Of a stretch of DNA of 64,000 nt, positions 30,955 to 39,589 are shown in pieces. Under the pieces are notes generated by a model, which worked only from the letters and a program-made list of their open reading frames with translations, made no database searches and was not told the origin of the DNA. Each line of letters starts with the position of its first letter. The stretch's first letter is position 1. A program made the position numbers and the translations under genes. The DNA lies in assembly GCF_029813775.1 (NCBI RefSeq), contig NZ_JARVKW010000003.1:124001-188000 (forward strand). Direction: 5' to 3'. Source of the DNA: Streptomyces sp. DH24 (GTDB taxonomy: Bacteria > Actinomycetota > Actinomycetes > Streptomycetales > Streptomycetaceae).

Positions 30955-32493
30955 ATGCTGCTGACCCGGCTGGCCGACGTGTCCAGGGAAGTCGCCGCCA
31001 CCTCGGCGCGGTCCCGGAAGATCGCGCTGCTCGCGGAGCTGTTCCGGGAGGCGGAACCCGACGACGTGCCGATCGTCATCCCGTATCTGGCGGGACGGCT
31101 GCCGCAGGGGCGGATCGGCGTCGGCTGGAAGGTGCTGGGCCGGCACGTGGACCCGGCGGCCGAGCCGACACTGACGGTGCGCGAGGTGGACGCCCGGCTC
31201 ACCCGGCTCGGGGCGGTGTCCGGCGCCGGTTCGCAGGCGCAGCGGGCCCTGCTGGTGGGCGAGCTGATGGGCGCCGCCACCGAGGGCGAACAGCGGTTCC
31301 TGCTCGGACTGCTGACCGGCGAGGTGCGCCAGGGCGCCCTGGACGCCGTCGCCGTCGAAGGGCTGGCGCAGGCGACCGGGGCGCCGCCGCCGGACGTGCG
31401 GCGGGCGGTGATGCTGGCGGGCTCGCTGCAGACGGTGGCCGAGGCGCTGCTCGCGGACGGCCCCGCGGCCCTGGATCGGTTCCGGCTCACGGTCGGCCGC
31501 CCGGTGCTGCCGATGCTGGCGCACTCCGCGTCCTCGGTGGCCGAGGCCGTCGGCAAGCTGGGCGCCTGCGCGGTGGAGGAGAAACTCGACGGCATCCGCG
31601 TCCAGGTGCACCGGGACGGCGCCACCGTACGGATCCACACCCGCACCCTGGACGACATCACGGACCGCCTGCCCGAGGTGAGCGCCGCGGCTCTGGAGCT
31701 GCGGGGCGAGCGGTTCATCCTGGACGGCGAGGTCATCTCCTTCGACGCGGACGGCAGGCCCCGCTCGTTCCAGGAGACCGCCGGACGCGTCGGCTCGCGG
31801 GTGGACGTCGCCACGGCGGCCCGCCAGGTGCCCGTCTCCCCCGTCTTCTTCGACGCGCTGTCCGTCGACGGCCGCGACCTGCTCGACCTGCCGCTGACCG
31901 AACGGCACGCCGAGCTGGCGCGGCTGGTGCCGGAGCCGATGCGGGTGCGCCGCAGGCTGGTCTCCGGGCCCGAGGACGTCCGGGCGGCCGAGGAGTTCCT
32001 CGCCGAGACGCTCGAGCGCGGCCACGAGGGCGTGGTCGCCAAGGGCCTGGACGCCGCCTACAGCGCGGGCCGGCGCGGCGCGTCCTGGCTGAAGGTGAAG
32101 CCCGTGCACACCCTCGACCTGGTGGTGCTGGCCGCCGAGTGGGGCCACGGCCGCCGCACCGGCAAGCTGTCCAACCTGCACCTGGGCGCCCGCACCGCCG
32201 ACGGCGGCTTCGCCATGCTCGGCAAGACCTTCAAGGGCATGACCGACGCGATGCTGGCCTGGCAGACCGAGCGGCTGCCGCAGCTGGCCGTCGAGGAGCA
32301 CGGCTGGGGCGTGACCGTGCGCCCCGAACTCGTCGTCGAGATCGCCTACGACGGCCTCCAGCGCTCCACCCGCTACCCGGCCGGCGTCACCCTCCGCTTC
32401 GCCCGCGTCGTCCGCTACCGCGAGGACAAGCGCCCCGAAGAGGCCGACACGGTGGAGACGCTGCTGGCGATGCACCCCGAGGTGCGGCCGTGA
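30955..32493 (+). CDS. ATP-dependent DNA ligase
   Basis: A 512-residue ligase that seals nicks using ATP. An N-terminal DNA-binding domain (1-180) is followed by the adenylation domain with catalytic Lys210 in EEKLDGIRVQ, then FILDGEVISFD, EGVVAKGLDA and WLKVKPVHTLDLVVL (motifs III-V), and an OB-fold domain to the end. This three-domain form resembles archaeal ligases and LigB-type enzymes; the essential replicative ligase of actinomycetes is NAD-dependent and encoded elsewhere, so this is likely an accessory or repair enzyme. The ATG at 30955 has no clear ribosome site. It overlaps a NUDIX gene by 4 nt (GTGA). Confidence 0.93.
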   Translation: MLLTRLADVSREVAATSARSRKIALLAELFREAEPDDVPIVIPYLAGRLPQGRIGVGWKVLGRHVDPAAEPTLTVREVDARLTRLGAVSGAGSQAQRALLVGELMGAATEGEQRFLLGLLTGEVRQGALDAVAVEGLAQATGAPPPDVRRAVMLAGSLQTVAEALLADGPAALDRFRLTVGRPVLPMLAHSASSVAEAVGKLGACAVEEKLDGIRVQVHRDGATVRIHTRTLDDITDRLPEVSAAALELRGERFILDGEVISFDADGRPRSFQETAGRVGSRVDVATAARQVPVSPVFFDALSVDGRDLLDLPLTERHAELARLVPEPMRVRRRLVSGPEDVRAAEEFLAETLERGHEGVVAKGLDAAYSAGRRGASWLKVKPVHTLDLVVLAAEWGHGRRTGKLSNLHLGARTADGGFAMLGKTFKGMTDAMLAWQTERLPQLAVEEHGWGVTVRPELVVEIAYDGLQRSTRYPAGVTLRFARVVRYREDKRPEEADTVETLLAMHPEVRP

Positions 32494-32957
32494 CGGGCGC
32501 CCGCAGTGCCGGGCTGCTGTTGTTCCGGCACACCCCCGAGGGCCTGGAAGTCCTGCTCGGCCACATGGGCGGCCCGTTCTTCGCCCGCAGGGACACCGGG
32601 GCGTGGACGGTCCCGAAGGGCGAGTACGACCCGGCCGAGCCCGCTCGGGACGCGGCCCGGCGTGAATTCCAGGAGGAGCTGGGGCTGCCACCGCCCGACG
32701 GGGAGACGATCGCGCTGGGCGAGGTCCGCCAGCGCGGCGGCAAGACCGTCACCGTCTGGGCGGTCGAGGCCGACCTGGACCCGGCGACGGTGGTCCCCGG
32801 CACCTTCACGATGGAGTGGCCGCCGCGGTCGGGGCGCATGCGGGAGTTCCCCGAGCTGGACCGGGTGGCGTGGTTCGGCCTGGAGCGGGCGCGCGAGGTG
32901 ATCGTCACGGCGCAGGCCGCGTTTCTCGACCGGCTCGCGGAGCACTCGCCCTTGTAG
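32490..32957 (+). CDS. NUDIX hydrolase
   Basis: A 155-residue nucleoside-diphosphate-linked hydrolase. The NUDIX box runs from GEYDPAEPARDAARREFQEE to LG, with the REXXEE residues in place. The N-terminal SAGLLLFRHTPEGLEVLLGH and the loop WTVPKGEY match the diadenosine-polyphosphate-hydrolase-like subgroup. GTG 32490 overlaps the ligase stop, so the two are coupled; a joint role in repair or nucleotide clean-up is plausible but unproven. Confidence 0.9.
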   Translation: MTGARSAGLLLFRHTPEGLEVLLGHMGGPFFARRDTGAWTVPKGEYDPAEPARDAARREFQEELGLPPPDGETIALGEVRQRGGKTVTVWAVEADLDPATVVPGTFTMEWPPRSGRMREFPELDRVAWFGLERAREVIVTAQAAFLDRLAEHSPL

Positions 32958-33028
32958 CCGCACCGCGTTGCGGGCACCACCGCCGCGCGCGAAGGTCGGA
33001 ACACGGTTCGCTCCCAGGGAGGTCGGTC

Positions 33029-34414
33029 ATGCCCATCGCAACGGTGAATCCGGCGAACGGCGAGACGCTCAGGACGTACGAGGCCATGGGCGAGGAGGAG
33101 ATTGAGCGCAGGCTCCGGCTGGCCGAGGCCACCTTCCGCACGTATCGCACCACCGGCTTCGACGAACGCGCCCGGCTCCTGCGGCAGGCCGCCGACCTCC
33201 TGGAGAAGGACCAGCAGGATCTCGGCCGGCTGATCACCACCGAGATGGGCAAGCCGGTCAAGCAGGCCCGCGCCGAGGTCGCGAAGTGCGCCAAGGCCAT
33301 GCGCTGGTACGCCGACCACGCCGCCGGCCTGCTCGCCGACGAGGAGCCCGCCGACGCCGACGTGCGCGACTCGGGCGCCTCCCGGGTCCGGGTGCGCTAC
33401 CGGCCGCTGGGCCCGGTGCTCGCGGTGATGCCGTGGAACTTCCCGCTCTGGCAGGTGATCCGGTTCGCGGCGCCGGCGCTGATGGCGGGCAACGTGGGCC
33501 TGCTCAAGCACGCCTCCAACGTCCCGCAGACGGCCCTGTACCTGGAGGACCTGTTCCACCGGGCGGGCTTCCCCGAAGGCTGTTTCCAGACGCTGCTGAT
33601 CGGCTCGGCGGCGGTCGACGACATCCTGCGCGACGAGCGCGTGAAGGCGGCCACCCTCACGGGCAGCGAGCCCGCGGGCCGCGCGGTCGCCTCCACCGCC
33701 GGGGAGATGATCAAGAAGACGGTGCTGGAGCTGGGCGGCAGCGACCCGTTCGTCGTGATGCCGTCCGCCGACCTCGACCGGGCCGCCGAGGTCGCGGTGA
33801 ACGCGCGCGTGCAGAACACCGGGCAGTCGTGCATCGCCGCCAAGCGGTTCATCGTGCACGCCGACGTCTACGACGCCTTCGCCGAGCGGTTCGTCGCGGG
33901 CATGAGGGCCCTGAAGGTCGGCGACCCGCTGGACGAGGACACCGAGGTCGGTCCGCTCTCCAGCGAACAGGGCCGCGACGACGTCGAGGAGCTGGTCGAC
34001 GACGCGGTGCGGGCCGGCGCCGAGGTGCTGTGCGGCGGCGAACGCCCCGACGGGCCGGGCTGGTACTACCCGCCGACCGTCCTCGCCGGCATCAACCGCG
34101 AGATGCGCATCCACCGCGAGGAGGCCTTCGGACCGGTCGCCACGCTGTACCGCGCCGCCGACCTGGACGAGGCCGTCCTGATCGCCAACGACACGCCGTT
34201 CGGGCTGAGTTCCAACGTCTGGACCCGGGACGACGCCGACGTGGACCGGTTCGTCCGCGACCTGGAGGCCGGCAGCGTGTACGTCAACGGGATGACGGCG
34301 TCCCACCCGGCGTTCCCGTTCGGCGGGGTGAAGCGGTCCGGGTACGGGCGTGAGCTGTCCGGACACGGAATCCGGGAGTTCTGCAACATCACCACCGTAT
34401 GGCACGGAGCGTGA
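33029..34414 (+). CDS. Aldehyde dehydrogenase, succinate-semialdehyde type
   Basis: A 461-residue NAD(P)-dependent aldehyde dehydrogenase. VMPWNFPLWQVIRF is the cofactor-binding motif, Glu234 is in LELGGSDPF, and the catalytic Cys268 is in NTGQSCIAAKRF. The closest family resemblance is to the shorter bacterial succinate-semialdehyde dehydrogenases (GabD2/Sad type). GGGAGG precedes ATG 33029. It stands alone, 71 nt after the NUDIX gene. Confidence 0.9.
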   Translation: MPIATVNPANGETLRTYEAMGEEEIERRLRLAEATFRTYRTTGFDERARLLRQAADLLEKDQQDLGRLITTEMGKPVKQARAEVAKCAKAMRWYADHAAGLLADEEPADADVRDSGASRVRVRYRPLGPVLAVMPWNFPLWQVIRFAAPALMAGNVGLLKHASNVPQTALYLEDLFHRAGFPEGCFQTLLIGSAAVDDILRDERVKAATLTGSEPAGRAVASTAGEMIKKTVLELGGSDPFVVMPSADLDRAAEVAVNARVQNTGQSCIAAKRFIVHADVYDAFAERFVAGMRALKVGDPLDEDTEVGPLSSEQGRDDVEELVDDAVRAGAEVLCGGERPDGPGWYYPPTVLAGINREMRIHREEAFGPVATLYRAADLDEAVLIANDTPFGLSSNVWTRDDADVDRFVRDLEAGSVYVNGMTASHPAFPFGGVKRSGYGRELSGHGIREFCNITTVWHGA

Positions 34415-34439
34415 GCGTTCCGCAGCTACGATCCCCTTT

Positions 34440-34676
34440 GTGAACCGCGAAGTGACTCTGCCTCTGATCGTCGACGACCGCGGTACCTTGCAGGTGGCCG
34501 CCAGCGACGTGAGCAAGCTGCTGCGCACGGTGGGCGGCCGGTGGCTGCGTCTGGTGGAGGCAGGCGAGGAAGGGCTCGACGAGGACACCGTGGCCGCCCT
34601 CACGATCGAGCTGGCGAAACTGGCCGACCGTATCGACGTGGCCTGCATCGCGCACAGCAGCGGCACCACGCCCTAA
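34440..34676 (+). CDS. DUF6213 family protein
   Basis: A 78-residue cytoplasmic protein of a small streptomycete family (DUF6213 as I recall): EVTLPLIVDDRGTLQVAA, then LRTVGGRWLRLVEAG and LTIELAKLADRIDVACIAHS. Function unknown. The GTG start has no ribosome site; TACGAT at 34427-34432 could be a -10 box 7 nt upstream, which would make the mRNA leaderless. Its stop overlaps the stop of the convergent TenA-like gene (34673-34676). Confidence 0.72.
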   Translation: MNREVTLPLIVDDRGTLQVAASDVSKLLRTVGGRWLRLVEAGEEGLDEDTVAALTIELAKLADRIDVACIAHSSGTTP

Positions 34677-35338
34677 GCGGTCCCCTCCAGCGTCGACCAG
34701 AACGTCGCCTCGTAGTGCTGCAGGAGGCGGCCGTACCGGTGCGCCTGCCGTTCGTCCAGGCGGCCGGTGTCCAGGCCCTCCCGCACGGCCGCCGTCGCCC
34801 GCCGGTCCAGGTCGGGGGCCGGTTCGGCGAAGAAGTCGAAGAAGGCGCAGCTCTCGTCGGTGAAGCCGTAGTGCTCGCGCAGGGCCCCCGCGATGGTGGC
34901 GCAGTAGCCGCCCCACGCGGAGAAGTTGGCGGTCAGGGCCAGGACCACGTCGGCCGGTGAGCCGTTCAGGGCGAGCCAGGCGACGTACGCCGGATAGGCC
35001 TGGCAGCCCGGCAGGGGCTCGTGGTCGCGGGCCCGGCTCTCGTCCACGCCGCAGGCCGCGGCGAAGCCCTCCAGCCGCTCCCCCGCCACCGCCTCGCCCT
35101 CGGCCAGCACCGTGAAGAAGGCGGCGGCCTCCGGGGCGTCGGCGGAGCGCTGCGCCAGGTGGAGGAACGAGCGGCGGTCCGCGGCGATCACCAGGCGCTG
35201 TTCCAGGGCCAGCGCCGCGAGGGTGGTCCGGCGGTCGGCCTCGCCCCGGGCGATCAGCGGGACGAGCCGGTTGGCTCCCGGATCGGGCGCGAGTTCGCGG
35301 ATGGTCGACTCCAGCAACTGCCGGGCGGTGCGTGTCAT
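34673..35338 (-). CDS. TenA/heme-oxygenase-fold protein
   Basis: A 221-residue all-helical protein resembling the TENA/THI-4/PQQC superfamily (heme-oxygenase fold). Supporting segments are QRLVIAADRRSFLHLAQRS, LPGCQAYPAYVAWLAL and LTANFSAWGGYCATIAGALR; the C-terminal HYEATFWSTL is typical. The cysteine expected in thiaminase II cannot be placed with confidence, so enzymatic activity is uncertain; some relatives are annotated as regulators. GGAGG lies 6 nt before ATG 35338. It is divergent from rppA, with 187 nt between them. Confidence 0.65.
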   Translation of the reverse strand: MTRTARQLLESTIRELAPDPGANRLVPLIARGEADRRTTLAALALEQRLVIAADRRSFLHLAQRSADAPEAAAFFTVLAEGEAVAGERLEGFAAACGVDESRARDHEPLPGCQAYPAYVAWLALNGSPADVVLALTANFSAWGGYCATIAGALREHYGFTDESCAFFDFFAEPAPDLDRRATAAVREGLDTGRLDERQAHRYGRLLQHYEATFWSTLEGTA

Positions 35339-35445
35339 CGCTGCCTCCGTCGCATCGGGCACGGGCCTGCCGCTCCGACCTTGGCACGGGGTCCCCCGGG
35401 ATGGAGTAGTCCGGCGCGAGATCGTCGCCCCGGCGGGTGATCGTG

Positions 35446-35458
35446 GAGTGGACCACTC
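35446..35458. promoter_or_regulatory. 13-bp palindrome upstream of rppA
   Basis: GAGTGGACCACTC (6-bp arms, single centre base) lies 67 nt before the rppA start. The overlapping 12-mer GACCACTCTCCG recurs at 52943-52954 upstream of the PP2C phosphatase gene. Confidence 0.45.
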
Positions 35459-35525
35459 TCCGAGAACCACCCCTTCCGGAACCGGGAGCGAAGGGGCCTT
35501 TGGAACGCGAAAGCAGGCACGGTTC

Positions 35526-36590
35526 ATGGCGACTTTGTGCAGACCCTCGGTGTCGGTTCCCGAGCACGTGATCACGATGGAGGAGACGCTTGAGCTGGCG
35601 CGGACCCGCCATGCCGATCACCCCCAACTCGCGCTGGCGCTCCGGCTGATCGAGAACACCGGAGTGCGCACCCGGCACATCGTGCAGCCCATCGAGGAGA
35701 CCCTCCAGCACCCCGGCTTCGAGGAGCGCAACAAGCTCTACGAGTCCGAGGCGAAGGCCCGGGTCCCGGCGGTCGTGCAGCGGGCGCTCGACGACGCGGA
35801 GCTCCTCACCACCGACATCGACGTGATCATCTACGTGTCGTGCACGGGCTTCATGATGCCCTCGCTCACGGCCTGGCTCATCAACTCCATGAGCTTCGAC
35901 AGCACCACCCGGCAGATACCCATGGCCCAGCTGGGCTGCGCCGCGGGAGGCGCCGCGATCAACCGGGCGCACGACTTCTGCACGGCCTACCCGGAGGCCA
36001 ACGCGCTGATCGTCGCCTGCGAGTTCTGCTCGCTGTGCTACCAGCCCACCGACATCGGCGTCGGATCGCTGCTCTCCAACGGCCTGTTCGGTGACGGCAT
36101 CGCCGCGGCCGTGGTGCGCGGCCGGGGCGGCGAGGGCATCCGGCTGGAGCGCAACGGCTCGTACCTGATCCCCAAGACCGAGGAGTGGATCATGTACGAC
36201 GTCCGGGCCACCGGATTCCACTTCCTGCTGGACAAGCGGGTGCCCGCCACCATGGAGCCGCTCGCCCCCGCGCTCAAGGCCCTGGCGGCGCAGCACGACT
36301 GGGACGCCTCCGACCTGGACTTCTACATCGTCCACGCCGGCGGGCCACGCATCCTCGACGACCTCAGCAAGTTCCTGAAGGTCGACCCGCACGCGTTCCG
36401 GTTCAGCCGGGCGACGCTCACCGAGTACGGCAACATCGCCAGCGCCGTCGTCCTGGACGCGCTGCGGCGGCTGTTCGACGACGGTGGCGCCGAGCACCAG
36501 GCGCGTGGACTGCTCGCCGGGTTCGGGCCCGGCATCACCGCGGAGATGGCGCTGGGCCGCTGGCACCGCGCCGACGAGAGGGCGGCGTGA
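35526..36590 (+). CDS. rppA: 1,3,6,8-Tetrahydroxynaphthalene synthase RppA
   Basis: A 354-residue type III polyketide synthase that condenses five malonyl-CoA into 1,3,6,8-tetrahydroxynaphthalene. The catalytic triad is intact and at the numbering of known RppA: Cys138 in AQLGCAAGG, His270 in YIVHAGGP and Asn303 in TEYGNIAS. Length matches the family. The ATG at 35526 gives the typical MATLCRPSVSVPEHVIT start, though its ribosome site is weak. It leads an operon with a CYP158-type P450 (7-nt gap) and a cupin; together they make flaviolin-type pigments. Confidence 0.97.
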   Translation: MATLCRPSVSVPEHVITMEETLELARTRHADHPQLALALRLIENTGVRTRHIVQPIEETLQHPGFEERNKLYESEAKARVPAVVQRALDDAELLTTDIDVIIYVSCTGFMMPSLTAWLINSMSFDSTTRQIPMAQLGCAAGGAAINRAHDFCTAYPEANALIVACEFCSLCYQPTDIGVGSLLSNGLFGDGIAAAVVRGRGGEGIRLERNGSYLIPKTEEWIMYDVRATGFHFLLDKRVPATMEPLAPALKALAAQHDWDASDLDFYIVHAGGPRILDDLSKFLKVDPHAFRFSRATLTEYGNIASAVVLDALRRLFDDGGAEHQARGLLAGFGPGITAEMALGRWHRADERAA

Positions 36591-36597
36591 GGACGTC

Positions 36598-37812
36598 ATG
36601 ACCGAGGAGACGCTCACCGAGACCCTGCCGCCGGTGCGGAACTGGCCGGCGCTCGACCTGCCCGGCACGGACTTCGACCCCGTGCTGCGGGAGCTGATGG
36701 CCGAGGGCCCGGTCACCCGCATCAAGCTGCCCAACGGCGAGGGCTGGGCCTGGCTGGTGACCCGGCACGACGATGTGCGCCTGGTCACCAACGATCCGCG
36801 GTTCGGCCGCGAGGCCGTGATGGACCGGCAGGTCACCCGGCTCGCGCCGCACTTCATCCCGGCGCGCGGCGCGGTCGGCTTCCTGGACCCGCCGGACCAC
36901 ACCCGGCTGCGCCGCACGGTCGCCGCCGCCTTCACGGCACGGGGCGTGGAGCGGGTGCGGGAGAGGTCCCGGCGGATGCTGGAGGAGCTGGTCGACGCGA
37001 TGCTGTCGCAGGGCCCGCCCGCCGACCTCACGACCGCCGTGCTGGGCCCCTTCCCCATCGCGGTGATCTGCGAGCTGATGGGCGTGCCGGCCGCCGACCG
37101 GGAGGCCATGCACACCTGGACGCAGCTGATCCTGTCGTCCGCGCACGGCGCCGACGTCAGCGAGCGGGCCAAGCAGGAGATGAGCGCGTACTTCTCCGAC
37201 CTGATCGGCCTGCGGGAGGACAGCACCGGCGAGGACGTCGCCTCGCTGCTGGGCGCGGCCGTGGGGCGCCGCGAGGTCACCCTGGACGAGGCCGTGGGTC
37301 TTGCGGTGCTGCTCCAGATCGGCGGCGAGGCGGTCACCAACAACAGCGGCCAGATGTTCCACGTGCTGCTGACCCGCCCGGAGCTCGCCGAGCGGCTGCG
37401 AGCCGAGCCGGAGATCCGGCCGCGGGCCATCGACGAGCTGCTGCGCTGGATTCCGCACCGCAACGCCGTCGGGCTGTCGCGCATCGCCCTGGAGGACGTG
37501 GAGATCAGGGGGGTGCGGATCCGGGCGGGCGACGCGGTCTACGTGTCGTACCTGGCCGCGAACCGTGACCCGGAGGTCTTCGCCGACCCGGACGCGATCG
37601 ACTTCTCGCGCAGCCCGAACCCGCACGTCTCCTTCGGCTTCGGTCCGCACTACTGCCCCGGCGCGATGCTGGCCCGGCTGGAGTCCGAGCTGCTGGTCGG
37701 CACGCTCCTCGACCGTGTGCCGGGCCTGCGGCTGGCGGTGCCGCCCGAGGAGGTGCCGTTCAAGAAGGGCGCGCTGATCCGCGGCCCCGAGGCCCTGCCG
37801 GTGACGTGGTGA
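36598..37812 (+). CDS. Cytochrome P450, CYP158A type
   Basis: A 404-residue P450 matching CYP158A enzymes, which couple flaviolin into dimers and trimers. Heme ligand Cys353 is in FGFGPHYCPG; the ExxR pair is Glu280/Arg283. In the I helix GGEAVTN (242-248) Ala245 stands where most P450s have the oxygen-activating Thr, exactly as described for CYP158A2, supporting true oxidative coupling rather than hydroxylation. Conserved length and close linkage to rppA and a cupin gene agree. The ATG follows AGGACG, 7 nt after rppA. Confidence 0.96.
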   Translation: MTEETLTETLPPVRNWPALDLPGTDFDPVLRELMAEGPVTRIKLPNGEGWAWLVTRHDDVRLVTNDPRFGREAVMDRQVTRLAPHFIPARGAVGFLDPPDHTRLRRTVAAAFTARGVERVRERSRRMLEELVDAMLSQGPPADLTTAVLGPFPIAVICELMGVPAADREAMHTWTQLILSSAHGADVSERAKQEMSAYFSDLIGLREDSTGEDVASLLGAAVGRREVTLDEAVGLAVLLQIGGEAVTNNSGQMFHVLLTRPELAERLRAEPEIRPRAIDELLRWIPHRNAVGLSRIALEDVEIRGVRIRAGDAVYVSYLAANRDPEVFADPDAIDFSRSPNPHVSFGFGPHYCPGAMLARLESELLVGTLLDRVPGLRLAVPPEEVPFKKGALIRGPEALPVTW

Positions 37813-37819
37813 GGGGACG

Positions 37820-38341
37820 ATGACGGCGACGGACGGACTGCTGGTGCCGCCGGGCCACGGCCGGGTGGTGGCGGCACCGGCACAGCACGTCACCTTCAAG
37901 GTGACCGGCTCGCACTCGCGGACGGCGTCCACCTTCGAGGTCGTCGTACCGCCGGGCTTCGACGTGGGCGCCCATGTGCACACGCGCAGCGAGGAGCTGT
38001 TCTACGTCCTGGAGGGCGAGCTGGACGTGCTCGCCTTCGAGCCGCGCGTGCGCACGCCCGACAACTGGCAGAAGTGGGAGTCGAGTTCGGGCAAGCGGGT
38101 GGTGCGGGCGACCCCCGGCACGGTGATCGTCGTGCCGCCGGGCTGCCCGCACGCGTTCGCGAACCCGACGGACGGCCCGGCGAAGATGTTCTTCCAGGCG
38201 TCCCCGCCCCCGGATCACGAGCGCTACTTCGAGGAGCTGCTGGAGATCCTGGGGAGCGGGGGGCCGCCCGACCACGGGGCCATCGAGGCCCTGCGGACGA
38301 AGTACGACATCGAGCAGCTGACGCCGCTGCGGCACCGTTAG
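37820..38341 (+). CDS. Cupin oxygenase of the rppA operon (MomA-like)
   Basis: A 173-residue cupin. The metal-binding motifs are AHVHTRSEELFYVLEGELDV (two His, Glu) and PGCPHAFANPTDGP (third His). A cupin encoded with rppA in Streptomyces antibioticus (MomA) is reported to oxidise tetrahydroxynaphthalene to flaviolin; the same role is inferred here from position and fold. GAGGGGA lies before the ATG, 7 nt after the P450 stop. The stop overlaps the stop of the convergent acyl-CoA dehydrogenase gene by 4 nt. Confidence 0.87.
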   Translation: MTATDGLLVPPGHGRVVAAPAQHVTFKVTGSHSRTASTFEVVVPPGFDVGAHVHTRSEELFYVLEGELDVLAFEPRVRTPDNWQKWESSSGKRVVRATPGTVIVVPPGCPHAFANPTDGPAKMFFQASPPPDHERYFEELLEILGSGGPPDHGAIEALRTKYDIEQLTPLRHR

Positions 38342-39564
38342 CGGATCGGCATGCCCGCGAGGGTCCGGGCGATCACGAGGCGCTGGATCTCGCTCGTGCC
38401 CTCGAAGATCGTGTAGATCGCGCTGTCGCGGTGCATCCGCTCCACCGGGTACTCGCGCGTGTAGCCGTTGCCGCCCAGGATCTGCACCGCCTGGGCGGTG
38501 ACCTTCTTGGCCGTCTCGCTGGCGAACAGCTTCGACATCGAGCCCTCGGCCGCCGTGAACGGCTTGCCGTTGACCGCCATCCAGGAGGCCCGCCACACCA
38601 GCAGGCGCGCGGCGTCGATGGACGTCCGCATGTCCGCGAGCTGGAAGGCGACGCCCTGGTTGTCGATGATCGGCCGGCCGAACTGCTCCCGGGTCCTGGC
38701 GTAGTCGAGGGCGACCTCGTACGCGGCGCGCGCGGTGCCCACCGCCATCGCGCCGACCGCCGGGCGGGACGCCTCGAACGTGGCCATCGCCGCGTTCTTC
38801 ACGCGCTCGCCGCCGGTCCTGGCCCGCTCGCGGGCGCGGGCGAGGCGCTCGTCCAGCTTCTCCTTGCCGCCGAGCAGGCAGGAGCCGGGCACGCGCACGT
38901 TGTCCAGGATGACCTCGGCGGTGTGCGAGGCGCGGATGCCGTGCTTCTTGAACTTCTGGCCCTGCGAGAGGCCGGGCGTGTTCGGCGGCACGATGAAGGA
39001 GGCGTGGCCCTTGGAGCCGAGGTCCGGGTCGACGACCGCGACGACGACGTGGACGTTGGCGATGCCGCCGTTGGTCGCCCAGGTCTTGGTGCCGTTGAGG
39101 ACCCACTCGTCCTTGGCCTCGTCGTAGACGGCGCGGGTGCGCATGGAGGCCACGTCGGAGCCGGCGTCGGGCTCGGAGGAGCAGAACGCGGCGACCTTGA
39201 CGTCGTTGGCGTCGCCGTACATCTGGGGGATCCAGGTGCCGATCTGCTCGTCGGTGCCGTTGGCGAGGACGCCGACGGCGGCGAGGCCGGTGCCGACGAT
39301 GGAGAGCGCGATGCCGGCGTCGCCCCAGAACAGCTCCTCCATCGCCATCGGGATGCCGAGGCCGGTGGGGTCGAAGTACTGCTGGGCGTAGAAGTCGAGG
39401 GAGTAGATGCCGACCTTGGCGGCCTCCTGGATCACCGGCCAGGGGGTCTCCTCACGCTCGTCCCACTCGGCGGCCGCGGGGCGGATCACGTCGGCGGCGA
39501 AGCCATGGAGCCAGTCCCGGACTTCCTTCTGTTCGTCGTTGAGCTCCATGGTGAACTCGGCCAT
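38338..39564 (-). CDS. Acyl-CoA dehydrogenase
   Basis: A 408-residue acyl-CoA dehydrogenase, all landmarks present: FCSSEPDAGSDVASMRTRA, WVLNGTKTWATNGGIANVHV, DYARTREQFGRPIIDNQGVA, QILGGNGYTREYPVERMHRD and YTIFEGTSEIQRLVIARTLA with the Glu used as base. An unusual charged insert (KEKLDERLARARERARTGG, about 250-270) interrupts the usual loop. GGAGGGG precedes ATG 39564. It is divergent from a TetR gene across two similar repeats that probably control it. Confidence 0.93.
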   Translation of the reverse strand: MAEFTMELNDEQKEVRDWLHGFAADVIRPAAAEWDEREETPWPVIQEAAKVGIYSLDFYAQQYFDPTGLGIPMAMEELFWGDAGIALSIVGTGLAAVGVLANGTDEQIGTWIPQMYGDANDVKVAAFCSSEPDAGSDVASMRTRAVYDEAKDEWVLNGTKTWATNGGIANVHVVVAVVDPDLGSKGHASFIVPPNTPGLSQGQKFKKHGIRASHTAEVILDNVRVPGSCLLGGKEKLDERLARARERARTGGERVKNAAMATFEASRPAVGAMAVGTARAAYEVALDYARTREQFGRPIIDNQGVAFQLADMRTSIDAARLLVWRASWMAVNGKPFTAAEGSMSKLFASETAKKVTAQAVQILGGNGYTREYPVERMHRDSAIYTIFEGTSEIQRLVIARTLAGMPIR

Positions 39565-39589
39565 GTCCCCTCCAGCGGCGCACGTGCGT

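Noticed and set aside
30955..30957. DNA ligase starting far upstream (frame open to 29233)
   Set aside because: The upstream part overlaps the oxidoreductase gene on the same strand and has no ligase similarity; homologue-like sequence begins MLLTRLADVS at 30955.
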